Shown here one piece after another: positions 52,445 to 60,369 of a DNA stretch of 64,000 bases. The translations under genes and the position numbers were made by a program. The stretch's first letter is position 1; every line of letters starts with the position of its first letter. The stretch is from Myxococcales bacterium (GTDB lineage Bacteria; Myxococcota_A; Polyangia; Nannocystales; Nannocystaceae), in contig JACKDW010000017.1 in NCBI GenBank assembly GCA_020633295.1, positions 1-64,000 of the forward strand, written 5' to 3'. Under the pieces are notes generated by a model. That model was not told the origin of the DNA. It worked only from the letters and a program-made list of their open reading frames with translations, and did not search any database.

Positions 52445-54136
52445 CTACTGCGGCACGGCCTGCAGCGCGATCCCGGCGCCCGTCATGTCGGAGTAGGTGT
52501 AGGGCCCGCTGAGGCCGCCCACCGACTGGAACTGGTAGGTGTCGGGGTCCATCTTGAACGCGGTCCCGTTCGTGTCGACGATCCAGACGTAGCCCTCGGC
52601 GTCGATCGAGACGCCGACCGGCTCCGAGCAGCCCGGGATCGGGATGTTCGGGTTCGTGATCGTCTGGTTGTTGGTGTCGACCTCGACCAGGCGACAGCCG
52701 CCGTTACCGGCGACCCAGGCCCGCCCCTCGCTGTCGACCATGAGGCCGCGGAGGCAGCCGCCCGTGTCGGCGCCGACCGCCGCGAAGGTCTCGTTCTGCG
52801 CGTCGAAGCGCAGCACCTGACCCGAGCACCCGCCGAACCAGGGGTTGCCGTCGGCGTCGAGCGCCATGCCGTAGGTGTCGTACTGATCCTGGATCGCGTT
52901 GGTCCACAGCTGCGTCGAGTAGTCCCCGCCGTCGATCTTCAGCAGCGGGCCGTGCCAGCCGCTGACCCAGAAGTTGTGATCCTTGTCGACCGCGCCGCCG
53001 TAGGGTCCCCAGGTCAGGTTGCTGCCCCACGGCGAGACCGAGACCTCCTCGATCGTCGAGCCGTCGGTGCCGTCGAGGTAGCGGAACCGGCCCTCGTTGC
53101 CGTTGGGGTACCAGCCCATCCACAGGTTGTGCGTCATGTACTCGCAGGTGACCGGGTTCTGATCCTGGAAGTCCCAGCCCAGCGGGCGCACGCCGCGATA
53201 GATCGTGTTGTTGATCCCGTTGATGCCGTCGGACTCGTCGATGTGCCACAGGCGGCACTCCTCCTGGGCCCAGGGCAGCACGTTGTTGGCGCCGGTCGAC
53301 GTCTCGATCATCCCGTTGTTGTTCTTGTCGATGCAGTCCTCGTCGTCGGCGGCGAACACGGTGACGCTGCCGACCTGACGACCCGCGACCGCGGCGTAGC
53401 GGCCGCTGACGTTGACCGCGGTGCGCGAGGGCTGACCGCCCGGGGCGTCGTCGGTCAGGTAGCGGCCCTCCTCGATCAGCGTCATGGTGTTGATCTTCGA
53501 GACCGTGCCCTGACTCGAGTTGGCGACCCAGATGTAGCTGAAGTCGAAGACGCCCATCATCCCGCCGCCCTCCTGCTGGTCGCAGGGGATGAAGGTGCAG
53601 GTCGCCTGATCGCAGTAGACCGCGTTCTCGTCGCAGTCCTCCGGGCCGTTGGTGATGCCGTCGCCGCAGCCGACCATGCCGTTGCAGTTGACGTTGCACA
53701 TGTCGTAGGCGCCGTTGTCGGGCCCGTCGTCGCAGGTCTCGGAGCCCTCGACGACGCCGTCGCCGCACACCGAGTCGCCGTCTCCGTCGCCGTCTCCGTC
53801 GCCGTCTCCGTCGCCGTCTCCGTCGCCGTCTCCGTCGCCGTCGCCGTCGCCGTCTCCGTCTCCGTCGCCGTCGCCGTCGCCGTCTCCGTCTCCGTCGCCG
53901 TTGGTCGTCATGCCCTCGGTGCCGGACATCGTGCCCGACGGATCAGGTCCGGCGGTGGTCATCCCCACGGACTCAGATCCCGACGGACCGCTCGGGTCGC
54001 TCGTCGACGATGAGCTGTCGGTCGCCGAGTCCGACGCGCTCGACTCCGACGTCGTCGAGTCGTCGCCGCAGCCGACCACGAGCGAGAGGGGGAGCGCGAG
54101 CAGGAGACGCAAGCACTTGGCTGACACGTTCGACAT
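52445..54136 (-). CDS. Lipoprotein with GD-repeat linker and streptogramin-lyase-like beta-propeller
   Basis: A 563-residue protein with signal and lipobox LVVGC (residue 23), Ser/Thr/Asp-rich region, then an uninterrupted Gly-Asp run (about residues 79-121). Two Cys-rich CGDGVVEGSETCDDG-type units follow. A 350-residue C-terminal domain with repeated IDxxG/D-x-x-x-V-W patterns (YIWVANSSQGTVSKINT, DGNPWFGGCSGQVLRFDA, DAEGYVWIVDTNGTAFKM) is a Vgb/NHL-like beta-propeller. It is a surface protein, probably binding. The GD run is coded by a hexanucleotide repeat and may vary in length. Confidence 0.82.
   Translation of the reverse strand: MSNVSAKCLRLLLALPLSLVVGCGDDSTTSESSASDSATDSSSSTSDPSGPSGSESVGMTTAGPDPSGTMSGTEGMTTNGDGDGDGDGDGDGDGDGDGDGDGDGDGDGDGDGDGDGDGDGDSVCGDGVVEGSETCDDGPDNGAYDMCNVNCNGMVGCGDGITNGPEDCDENAVYCDQATCTFIPCDQQEGGGMMGVFDFSYIWVANSSQGTVSKINTMTLIEEGRYLTDDAPGGQPSRTAVNVSGRYAAVAGRQVGSVTVFAADDEDCIDKNNNGMIETSTGANNVLPWAQEECRLWHIDESDGINGINNTIYRGVRPLGWDFQDQNPVTCEYMTHNLWMGWYPNGNEGRFRYLDGTDGSTIEEVSVSPWGSNLTWGPYGGAVDKDHNFWVSGWHGPLLKIDGGDYSTQLWTNAIQDQYDTYGMALDADGNPWFGGCSGQVLRFDAQNETFAAVGADTGGCLRGLMVDSEGRAWVAGNGGCRLVEVDTNNQTITNPNIPIPGCSEPVGVSIDAEGYVWIVDTNGTAFKMDPDTYQFQSVGGLSGPYTYSDMTGAGIALQAVPQ
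53775..53902 (-). repeat. Hexanucleotide repeat coding for Gly-Asp dipeptides
   Basis: About 21 tandem copies of GTCGCC/GTCTCC (plus strand) code for a continuous GD run. The alternation GCC/TCC shows partly homogenised subrepeats. It is likely unstable and phase-neutral (multiple of three). Confidence 0.85.
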
Positions 54137-54246
54137 GGCCGTACAATCATACGCCGAAAGCGGGGAGATTCCTCTGCGCTCGCGCGAGGGGATCCCCGGC
54201 GGCTGACGCGACCCGAGCCTCCACCCATACGGACATTGTTTTTGGA

Positions 54247-54265
54247 GCCTGTCGTACTGGTCAGG
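54247..54265. promoter_or_regulatory. CCTGT-N8-TCAGG dyad upstream of the GD-repeat lipoprotein gene
   Basis: GCCTGTCGTACTGGTCAGG lies about 110 bases before the lipoprotein start, in the 265-base space after trpS. An AT-rich TTGTTTTTGG precedes it. Confidence 0.4.
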
Positions 54266-54401
54266 ACCGGAGCGCGCGCGCGACGTCGAGCCGCGCGCGG
54301 GCGTCGCGACGCGGGGTATCCCCCAGGCGAGCCTCGGGGCCGCGCGGCTGGACTCCGGCGGACACGCGCGTCGCCGCGACGTCTCGAGCCAGCCCGCGAG
54401 G

Positions 54402-55508
54402 CTACGGCTCGCCGGCCGACGCCGTCGCGCGCGCTCGCCTCTCGCGCTTCTCGACGACCCGGCGCATGCGCTTCATGGCCTTGTCGAGGCCCATGGCCTG
54501 ACGGACCTCGCGCATCGTCTCGCGCGCGATCGCCTGCACCTTGCGCGTGCCGTGGTAGAGCACCTCGTCGATCAGGCCCGGGTCGCGCTCGTAGCGAGCG
54601 CGACGCGCCCACAGCGGCGTCATGTAGCGGGTGAGCGCCGCGGTCAGCCGCTCCTTCACCTCCCCGTCGCCGACGCGGCCCTCGCGGTAGCGCGCCTTGA
54701 GCTCGGCCACCTCGTCGGGGCGGTCGTTGAACAGCTCGTGGAACACGAACACGGGGTTGCCGTTGTCGGGGTCCGCCGGGACGTCGGCGCGCACGCGCGT
54801 CGGGTCGGTGAACATCCCGCGCACCTTCTGCTTGAGCGCGCGCGCGTCGTCGCTGAGGAAGATCGCGTTGCCGGCCGACTTCGACATCTTGCCCTTGCCG
54901 TCGGTCCCGACCAGCGTCGGCACCTCGCCGAGCAGCGCCTCGGGCTCCGTGAACACCTGCCCGTAGAGGCTGTTGAAGCGGCGCGCGAGCTCGCGGGTGA
55001 TCTCGACGTGCGCGAGGTTGTCGCGACCGACCGGCACGAGCTCGGCGCGCGGCAGCAGGATGTCCGCCGCCTGCAGCACCGGGTAGCCCAGCAGGCCGTA
55101 GGGCATCGACTCGTCGTCGATGCTGGCGTTGCGCGCCATGTCCTTGAGCGACGGCACGCGCGCGAGCCGGTTGACCGTCACGAGGTTCTGCAGCAGCGTG
55201 TTGAGCTCGTAGACCTCGGGAACGGCCGACTGCAGGTAGATCGTGGCGCGCTCGGGGTCTATCCCCGCGGCCAGGTAGTCGAGCACGATGTCGCGGGCGT
55301 TCTTCGTGATCTGCTCGATCGCGGCCGCGCTCGGCTTGGTCGTGAGCATGTGCAGATCGGCGACGATCAGGATGGTCTCGTACTCGCGCTGCAGGCGTAC
55401 GCGGTTGCGCAGGCTGCCGAGCAGGTGACCGAGGTGCAGTCGCCCCGTGGGGCGGTCGCCGGTGAGGATGCGCTTCGGTCGGGGCGCGGCGGTGGACTCG
55501 GTCGTCAT
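54402..55508 (-). CDS. trpS: Tryptophanyl-tRNA synthetase
   Basis: A 368-residue class I synthetase charging tRNA-Trp. The start is ATG 55508 (MTTESTAAPRPKRILTG). It has GRLHLGHLLGS (HIGH-type), VADLHMLTTKPS, GLLGYPVLQAADILL, LVPVGRDNLAHVEITRELARR, and GKGKMSKSAGNAIFL (KMSKS). Length is normal; a long in-frame extension upstream is shadow of the ferritin-like gene. It is the only housekeeping tRNA-related gene in the window. Confidence 0.95.
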   Translation of the reverse strand: MTTESTAAPRPKRILTGDRPTGRLHLGHLLGSLRNRVRLQREYETILIVADLHMLTTKPSAAAIEQITKNARDIVLDYLAAGIDPERATIYLQSAVPEVYELNTLLQNLVTVNRLARVPSLKDMARNASIDDESMPYGLLGYPVLQAADILLPRAELVPVGRDNLAHVEITRELARRFNSLYGQVFTEPEALLGEVPTLVGTDGKGKMSKSAGNAIFLSDDARALKQKVRGMFTDPTRVRADVPADPDNGNPVFVFHELFNDRPDEVAELKARYREGRVGDGEVKERLTAALTRYMTPLWARRARYERDPGLIDEVLYHGTRKVQAIARETMREVRQAMGLDKAMKRMRRVVEKRERRARATASAGEP

Positions 55509-55579
55509 GGCGAGGGCTCCCGCGCTGTGTATAGGCGGGCGCGCGACCGCGTGTCCACGCCGCGCGCGGACGCGAGCCC

Positions 55580-56167
55580 TCAGGGCGCGAGGCCCAGCGC
55601 GGCGCGCCCGAGCGCGTGGGCCCCCCGCGTGGCCGCGAGCGCCTCGTCGGTCGCGAGCGACCGGAACGCGCGCTCGTGAAAGCGCTCCTGCGGGAGGATG
55701 CGGGCGAACACCGCGCGGACGTCCTGGGGCGCCTCGGGGTCGCCGGCGATCACCGCGATCCGCTCGAGGCGCATGCGCTCGGCGTGGGCCCCGACCGCGC
55801 AGCCCGTCTCGAGATCGCGGATCGCCGCGAGCGGCCCGTCCCAGTAGCGTGTGGGCTTGTCGCGCACGACCGGCGCGTGCCCGCGCGCGCGCAGCAGCTC
55901 GCCGACCCAGGCCGCGTGCCGTCGCTCCTGCGCGGCGATGATGGTGAGCAGCCGACGCGCGCGCGGGGCGTCGCGCGCGTGCTCGTCTCGCAGCGCCTCG
56001 ATCCGCCCGGCCGCGGTCGCCTCGCCGCGATACTGGTCGTACAGCCAGGCGATCAGCCGCGCCGGATCGCGGCGCGTCCGCGCCCACCAGCGCGCCGGCG
56101 TCACCGGCTGGAGGTCCTCGTCTGGGCCCGCCAGGGCCCGCGTTGCGCCGCGTCGTTCGTGCTCCAC
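55580..56167 (-). CDS. Ferritin-like/rubrerythrin-type diiron protein
   Basis: A 195-residue helical protein with features of a ferritin-like four-helix bundle: YDQYRGEATAAGRIEALRDEH (first-helix Glu), IIAAQERRHAAWVGELL (ExxRH, EXXH-like), AHAERMRLERIAVI (Glu) and ARILPQERFHERAFRSL (ExxxH). The pattern of Glu/His suggests a diiron site for oxygen or peroxide chemistry. Exact subfamily not recognised. It is divergent from the LysR gene with starts overlapping in the same short region, so the regulator may control it (inference). Confidence 0.7.
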   Translation of the reverse strand: MEHERRGATRALAGPDEDLQPVTPARWWARTRRDPARLIAWLYDQYRGEATAAGRIEALRDEHARDAPRARRLLTIIAAQERRHAAWVGELLRARGHAPVVRDKPTRYWDGPLAAIRDLETGCAVGAHAERMRLERIAVIAGDPEAPQDVRAVFARILPQERFHERAFRSLATDEALAATRGAHALGRAALGLAP

Positions 56168-56208
56168 GCGCTCACCGTAGATCCGCGTGGTATCTGTTTC
56201 TACTAGAA

Positions 56209-57165
56209 ATGAACGATGAACTATCGGCGCAGCCGATTCTTGACGGCGAGCTGCTGCGAGCGTTCGCCGCGTTCGCGACCGCGCGCAGCTTCACCCACGC
56301 GGCCGCGCGCGTCGGCCTGTCCCAGCCGGCGCTGTTCGAACGCGTGCGCCGCCTGCAGGAGCAGCTCGGCGTCACGCTCTACGAGCGCGAGGGCCGGGCG
56401 CTGCGGCTCACCGACGCGGGCGTGCGCGTCGCCGCGTTCGCGCGCGAGGAGCTCGCGCGCGCCCGCGGCTTCTCGCGCGCGCTGACGGGCGCGCCGAGCG
56501 AGGAGCGCGTGACGCTGGCGGCGGGCGAGGGCGCGTACCTGTACCTGCTCGGCCCGGCGCTGCGCGCGTTCACGCGGCGACCGCGACGAGGACCCAAGAA
56601 CATGTCCAATTCGCCATCTTCGAACACGGGGCCGCCGCCGCGCTGCGAGCTGCGCGTGCTCACGCTCGGCGGGCCGTCCGCGCTCGAGGCGGTGCGCGAG
56701 GGCGAGGCCGCGCTCGCGGTCGGCGTGTTCGACCTCGTGCCGCGCGGGCTGCTGGCCCGCGACATCCTCCAGACGCCGCTGTGCGCCGCGGTGCTGCGGA
56801 CGAGCGCGCTCGCGCGCCGCCGGGAGATCCCGCTGCGCGCGCTGGCGCGTGCGCGGCTGATCCTCGCGCCGACGGGGCAGCGACACCGCGCCGTGATCAG
56901 CCGCGCGATCGCCAGCCTCGGCGTCCAGCCGGCGCCGCCGGTCACCGCGGACGGCTGGCCGCTGATGCTGCAGTTCGCCGCCGCGGGCCTGGGGGTCGCC
57001 GTCGTCAACGGCGTGTGCAAGCCGCCGCCCGGCGTCGTGCTGCGCCCGATCCCGGAGCTGGGGACGGTGACGTACCGGCTGCTGTCGCGGCGCGACTCGA
57101 CGAGCGCGGCCGCCGAGCGCCTGGCCGCGCTGATCCTCGAGCGCTCGTCCTCGCCGCGCGCGTAG
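56209..57165 (+). CDS. LysR-family transcriptional regulator
   Basis: A 318-residue regulator, starting at ATG 56209. The N-terminal winged HTH is clear: LRAFAAFATARSFTHAAARV and GLSQPALFERVRRLQEQLG, followed by TLYEREGRALRLTDAG. The substrate-binding half follows, with an odd insertion of about 20 residues (GPKNMSNSPSSNTGPPP, coded by a locally AT-richer stretch at 56,594-56,640) where a first beta strand is expected. Then come VLTLGGPSALEAVREGEAALAVGV and GLGVAVVNGVCKPPPGV. Its divergent neighbour is the ferritin-like gene, a probable target. Confidence 0.85.
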   Translation: MNDELSAQPILDGELLRAFAAFATARSFTHAAARVGLSQPALFERVRRLQEQLGVTLYEREGRALRLTDAGVRVAAFAREELARARGFSRALTGAPSEERVTLAAGEGAYLYLLGPALRAFTRRPRRGPKNMSNSPSSNTGPPPRCELRVLTLGGPSALEAVREGEAALAVGVFDLVPRGLLARDILQTPLCAAVLRTSALARRREIPLRALARARLILAPTGQRHRAVISRAIASLGVQPAPPVTADGWPLMLQFAAAGLGVAVVNGVCKPPPGVVLRPIPELGTVTYRLLSRRDSTSAAAERLAALILERSSSPRA

Positions 57166-57225
57166 CCCGGCGCCGCGAGCTCGACTCGAGCGGCGCGGGC
57201 GCGACGGGAGTCGCCTCCTGCGGGG

Positions 57226-58278
57226 CTACGTGCACTTGCGATGCACGATCGAGGGCCCGGCCTCGTCGTACTCGTTCTTCGAGATCCACATCTCCTCGAA
57301 GGTCGAGAGGCTCGAGAGGATCGAGCCGCCGATCCAGACCGAGTACTTGCGCTCCGGCGGCGCGATGATCTTGATCGTCATGCTGTCGGGCGCGAGCGCC
57401 TTGATCTCCTTCTGCAGGCGCTCGGGGATGCCCTGGAACATGGTCGTGCCGCCCGACATCACGACGTTGCTGTAGAGGTCCTTGCGGATGTCGACGTCAC
57501 ACTTCATGATCGAGCTGAAGGTGAGCCTGTGGATCCCTTCCTGCTCGAGGCCGATGAAGTTCGGCTTGAACAGGACCTCGGGGCAGCGGAAGCGCTCGGC
57601 GCCGATCGTGATGACCTGCCCGTCTGGCAGCTCGTAGTTCTGCTCGAGCTCGCTCGACGTCTCGGCTTTCTGCAGCTCCTCGTCGTAGTCGAGCGCGACG
57701 TACGAGAGCTTCTCCTTGATGTCGCGCGCGAGCCCGGCGCTCGAGGAGCCGGTCTTGAGGGTCGGGCTGCGCGCCGCGACGGCCTTGCGCAGGTACTCGG
57801 TGAGGTCGCGGCCGCCGATGTCGGCGCGCCGGATCGCCTTGTACTGGGGGACGCCGCGGACCACCGGCGCGGCGACGGTCTCGGTCTCGCCCACGATGAC
57901 GGCGACCCCGGTCGCGCGGCTGTTGGCGCGCAGGGCCGCGAGCGCCCCCGGGAGCACGAGGAAGGCCGGGCTGTTGAACTTCTTGAACGCCATCGTCGTG
58001 AGCCGCTCGCGGTTGGCCCTGGGGCTCACCGGCGGCTCGATGAACAGCATCGAGTGCTCCTCGGGCGCGACGCGCAGGCGCCCGCAGGCCTCGCGCACGT
58101 ACTTCTCCATGTCGTCCCAGCTCTTGACGACGCCGCGCTCGAGCAGCCCGCCGGTCTTGCCGACGATCGACGGGAACACGGCCCGCGGCGTGGGCTCGCC
58201 GGCGAGGCCGGCTTGGAGATAGGCCTGCTCGGAGAGGTCAATGACGATAATAGAGCGGTCTCGGAGGATGCTGGACAC
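57226..58278 (-). CDS. Eukaryote-like actin homologue lacking the D-loop and ATPase residues
   Basis: A 350-residue protein of true eukaryotic-actin type, far closer to actin than MreB/ParM. Matches include PRAVFPSIVG, WDDMEK, LRVAPEEH, GRDLTEYL, RDIKEKLSYVALD, YELPDGQVITIG, SIMKCDVDIRKDLY, MSGGTTMFQGI, IIAPPERKYSVWIGGSIL and the C-terminal EAGPSIVHRKC. Differences: about 28 residues corresponding to the DNase-I-binding D-loop/subdomain 2 are missing. The phosphate-1 loop is changed (K18 to Q, GSG lost), Q137 to G, D154 to I, D157 to E and H161 to V (actin numbering by eye). So nucleotide hydrolysis and normal filament packing are doubtful. A bacterial actin (BARP) is known from Haliangium ochraceum. 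Confidence 0.93.
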   Translation of the reverse strand: MSSILRDRSIIVIDLSEQAYLQAGLAGEPTPRAVFPSIVGKTGGLLERGVVKSWDDMEKYVREACGRLRVAPEEHSMLFIEPPVSPRANRERLTTMAFKKFNSPAFLVLPGALAALRANSRATGVAVIVGETETVAAPVVRGVPQYKAIRRADIGGRDLTEYLRKAVAARSPTLKTGSSSAGLARDIKEKLSYVALDYDEELQKAETSSELEQNYELPDGQVITIGAERFRCPEVLFKPNFIGLEQEGIHRLTFSSIMKCDVDIRKDLYSNVVMSGGTTMFQGIPERLQKEIKALAPDSMTIKIIAPPERKYSVWIGGSILSSLSTFEEMWISKNEYDEAGPSIVHRKCT

Positions 58279-58468
58279 GGCGGGGCTCCCCTGCTGCGGG
58301 CACGAGGCGTGCGACTGCGGGTGGTGGCCGCGCCGCGAGAGCTCGCGCGCGCGGCCGGTTCATACGACATGTCGTTGGTACGCGCCCGCGCGCCGCGATG
58401 CAAGCGCGCGTCGTGCCGGCGCGCGGCGCCGCGCGGCGCCGCGCGGCGCGAACGCGCGCGATTATTAA

Positions 58469-58486
58469 ACCTGTCTTTGCAGACAG
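58469..58486. promoter_or_regulatory. CCTGT-N8-ACAG dyad between methyltransferase and actin genes
   Basis: ACCTGTCTTTGCAGACAG, which also contains the perfect arms CTGTCT/AGACAG, sits just after the methyltransferase stop and about 190 bases before the actin start. It could be an operator for the actin gene or a terminator. The rest of 58,279-58,468 is GC-rich without a gene. Confidence 0.4.
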
Positions 58487-58487
58487 C

Positions 58488-59450
58488 TCATTCGGGCGCG
58501 CGTCGACCCGCGATCAGGTAGTGGAGCATCCCGCGCGCGCCGTAGAAGCGGCCGGCCTCGACGTCGCGCACGAACGCGTCGCACCACGCCTGGACGAGCC
58601 GCCAGCGCGCGGGGAAGTCCTCGGCCGCGCCGCCGCCGGCGAGGTACAGGCGACGCGAGTCCTCGCGGCCGCCGGTGAACCACGCGTGCTCGCGACACCA
58701 GCCGACGAAGACCGAGAGGTCGACGCGCTCGGGGTGGGTCGCGTAGGGGGGCACGAGCCGCGCGCACTTGTCCGTGTTGTGCACGGAGATGTCCCGGAGG
58801 CCCGCCGCCATGAACAGCCCGGGGAGCCGCCCGCCGATCGAGCTGTCGCCCTCGCCCAGCGCGCGCTTGCCCGCCTCGCACAGCTGCTGCAGCTCGAGCA
58901 GCGCGCGGACGTCGGCCGGCGAGGTCTCGACGCTGCAGTTGAGCCACGCGAGCGTGTTGGCGAGGTTGTCGGGCTCGGCCGCGAGGATCAGGCCGCCAGG
59001 CCTGGTGACGCGGCGCATCTCGGCGAGCGCGCGCGCCGGGTCGGCGACGTGGATCAGGACGGTCTGACAGGTGACGAGGTCGAAGCTCGCGTCCGGGAAC
59101 GGCAGCGACTCCGCGGCGGCGAGCTGGTAGCGGCAGCGGCCGTCGAGCTCGCGCGCGACGGCCTCGCGCGCGGCGAGCTCGAGGAACGCCTCGACCCGGT
59201 CGACGCCGACGAGCTCCGCGTCGCCCGGCAGGTGGGGCAGCAGCGTGCGACCCCAGTGCCCCGCGCCGCAGCCGACGTCGAGCGCGCGCCGGACCTCGCC
59301 GAGGCCGAGGCGGCGCGCCATGAGCCGCAGGAAGTCCTGATCCCACCACAGCTCGCGCCACTCGCCCTCGAAGCCGGCGAGCTCGATGTAGCGGGCGGGG
59401 TCGTCGTGTTCGGGTCGAGAGGCGGGCGCGGGCTCGTCGGGCGTGGTCAC
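58488..59450 (-). CDS. SAM-dependent methyltransferase
   Basis: A 320-residue class I methyltransferase. Motif I is ALDVGCGAGHWGRTLL, motif II ELVGVDRVEAFLELA, then AAAESLPFPDASFDLVTCQTVL (motif IV) and MRRVTRPGGLILAAEP (motif V). The C-terminal 120 residues (GLRDISVHNTDKCARLVPPY, FVGWCREHAWFTGG) form a substrate cap not specific to a subfamily known to me. It precedes the actin gene on the same strand with 209 bases between. Whether it methylates the actin-like protein is pure speculation. Confidence 0.83.
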   Translation of the reverse strand: MTTPDEPAPASRPEHDDPARYIELAGFEGEWRELWWDQDFLRLMARRLGLGEVRRALDVGCGAGHWGRTLLPHLPGDAELVGVDRVEAFLELAAREAVARELDGRCRYQLAAAESLPFPDASFDLVTCQTVLIHVADPARALAEMRRVTRPGGLILAAEPDNLANTLAWLNCSVETSPADVRALLELQQLCEAGKRALGEGDSSIGGRLPGLFMAAGLRDISVHNTDKCARLVPPYATHPERVDLSVFVGWCREHAWFTGGREDSRRLYLAGGGAAEDFPARWRLVQAWCDAFVRDVEAGRFYGARGMLHYLIAGRRAPE

Positions 59451-59598
59451 GCGCCCATGGTACCGCGCCGTGAGTCGACGCGCGGACGCGCGGCGCGACG
59501 CGACACGACGCGCGCGGTGCTGAAGACCGCCCGCGACCGCGAGCCTGCCCCGCGCGCCCGATACCGGGCGCCAGCGCTCGCGGCACGCCCGAACGCGG

Positions 59599-60324
59599 CT
59601 ACGCGACGAGGTGGCGATAGCGTCCCGCGGCGAGCTTGCGCTTGACGGCCTCGACCTGCTCCGGGGGCATGTTCTTATGGGCAGGCGATCCGGGGGGCTG
59701 CGGCGCGCGCGTCAGCGTGCCGGCGACGAAGTCCTCGAGCGCCTCGCGCATGAGCGCGGCGGACAGCGCGGTGGCGCGGTAGCAGAGCTGCTCATAGGTG
59801 TCGCCGCGGCGGACCGGGAGCGCGCGCCGACCGACGATCGGCCCGGTGTCGACGCCCGCCTCGATGAAGTGACAGGTGCAGCCGACGGGCTCGTCCAGCG
59901 CGATCGCCCAGGCGACGGAGGCGGAGCCGCGCACCTCGGGCAGCAGCCCGGGGTGCGCGTTCAGGGCGCCCGCAGGCGCGAGCTCGAAGATCGCGGGCCG
60001 GAGGATCCGCGTGCCGCCGAGCACGAGCAGCTCGGGCTGATAGTCGGCGAGCAGCTGGCGACAGCGCGCGCCGTTGTGACGGCGCACGTGGTGTCGCGCG
60101 ACGTCGCGACCGGCGAGCTGCTCGGCGACGCGCGGCGCGATCGGGAAGCCGGCCATGCGCTCCAGGAACTTCTCGCGCTCGAGCTCGGCGACCCGCGAGC
60201 GCTCCGAGATCACGAGGCCGGGCGCGAAGCCGCCGGCGAGCAGCCGCGCGAGCATCTCGCGGCCGTAGGGGTGCTCCTCGAGGAGGAGGAAGGCGAAACG
60301 GAGCTCCTGCGGGGCGCGCACCAC
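59599..60324 (-). CDS. Formyltransferase-family protein
   Basis: A 241-residue protein of the formyl transferase N-terminal fold (Fmt/PurN/ArnA type). The catalytic Asn-His-Asp set is visible: LNAHPGLLPEVRGSASVAWAI for Asn and the loop His, then CTCHFIEAGVDTGPIV with the DTG aspartate. GTG start at 60324. It lacks the Fmt C-terminal OB domain, so it is unlikely to be Met-tRNA formyltransferase; it probably formylates an amino sugar or small amine using 10-formyl-THF. The large membrane protein gene ends 45 bases upstream on the same strand. Confidence 0.83.
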   Translation of the reverse strand: MVRAPQELRFAFLLLEEHPYGREMLARLLAGGFAPGLVISERSRVAELEREKFLERMAGFPIAPRVAEQLAGRDVARHHVRRHNGARCRQLLADYQPELLVLGGTRILRPAIFELAPAGALNAHPGLLPEVRGSASVAWAIALDEPVGCTCHFIEAGVDTGPIVGRRALPVRRGDTYEQLCYRATALSAALMREALEDFVAGTLTRAPQPPGSPAHKNMPPEQVEAVKRKLAAGRYRHLVA

Positions 60325-60369
60325 CGCCCGATCGTACGGCCTCGCCGTCGACTCGAGAAGCGATCCGCG

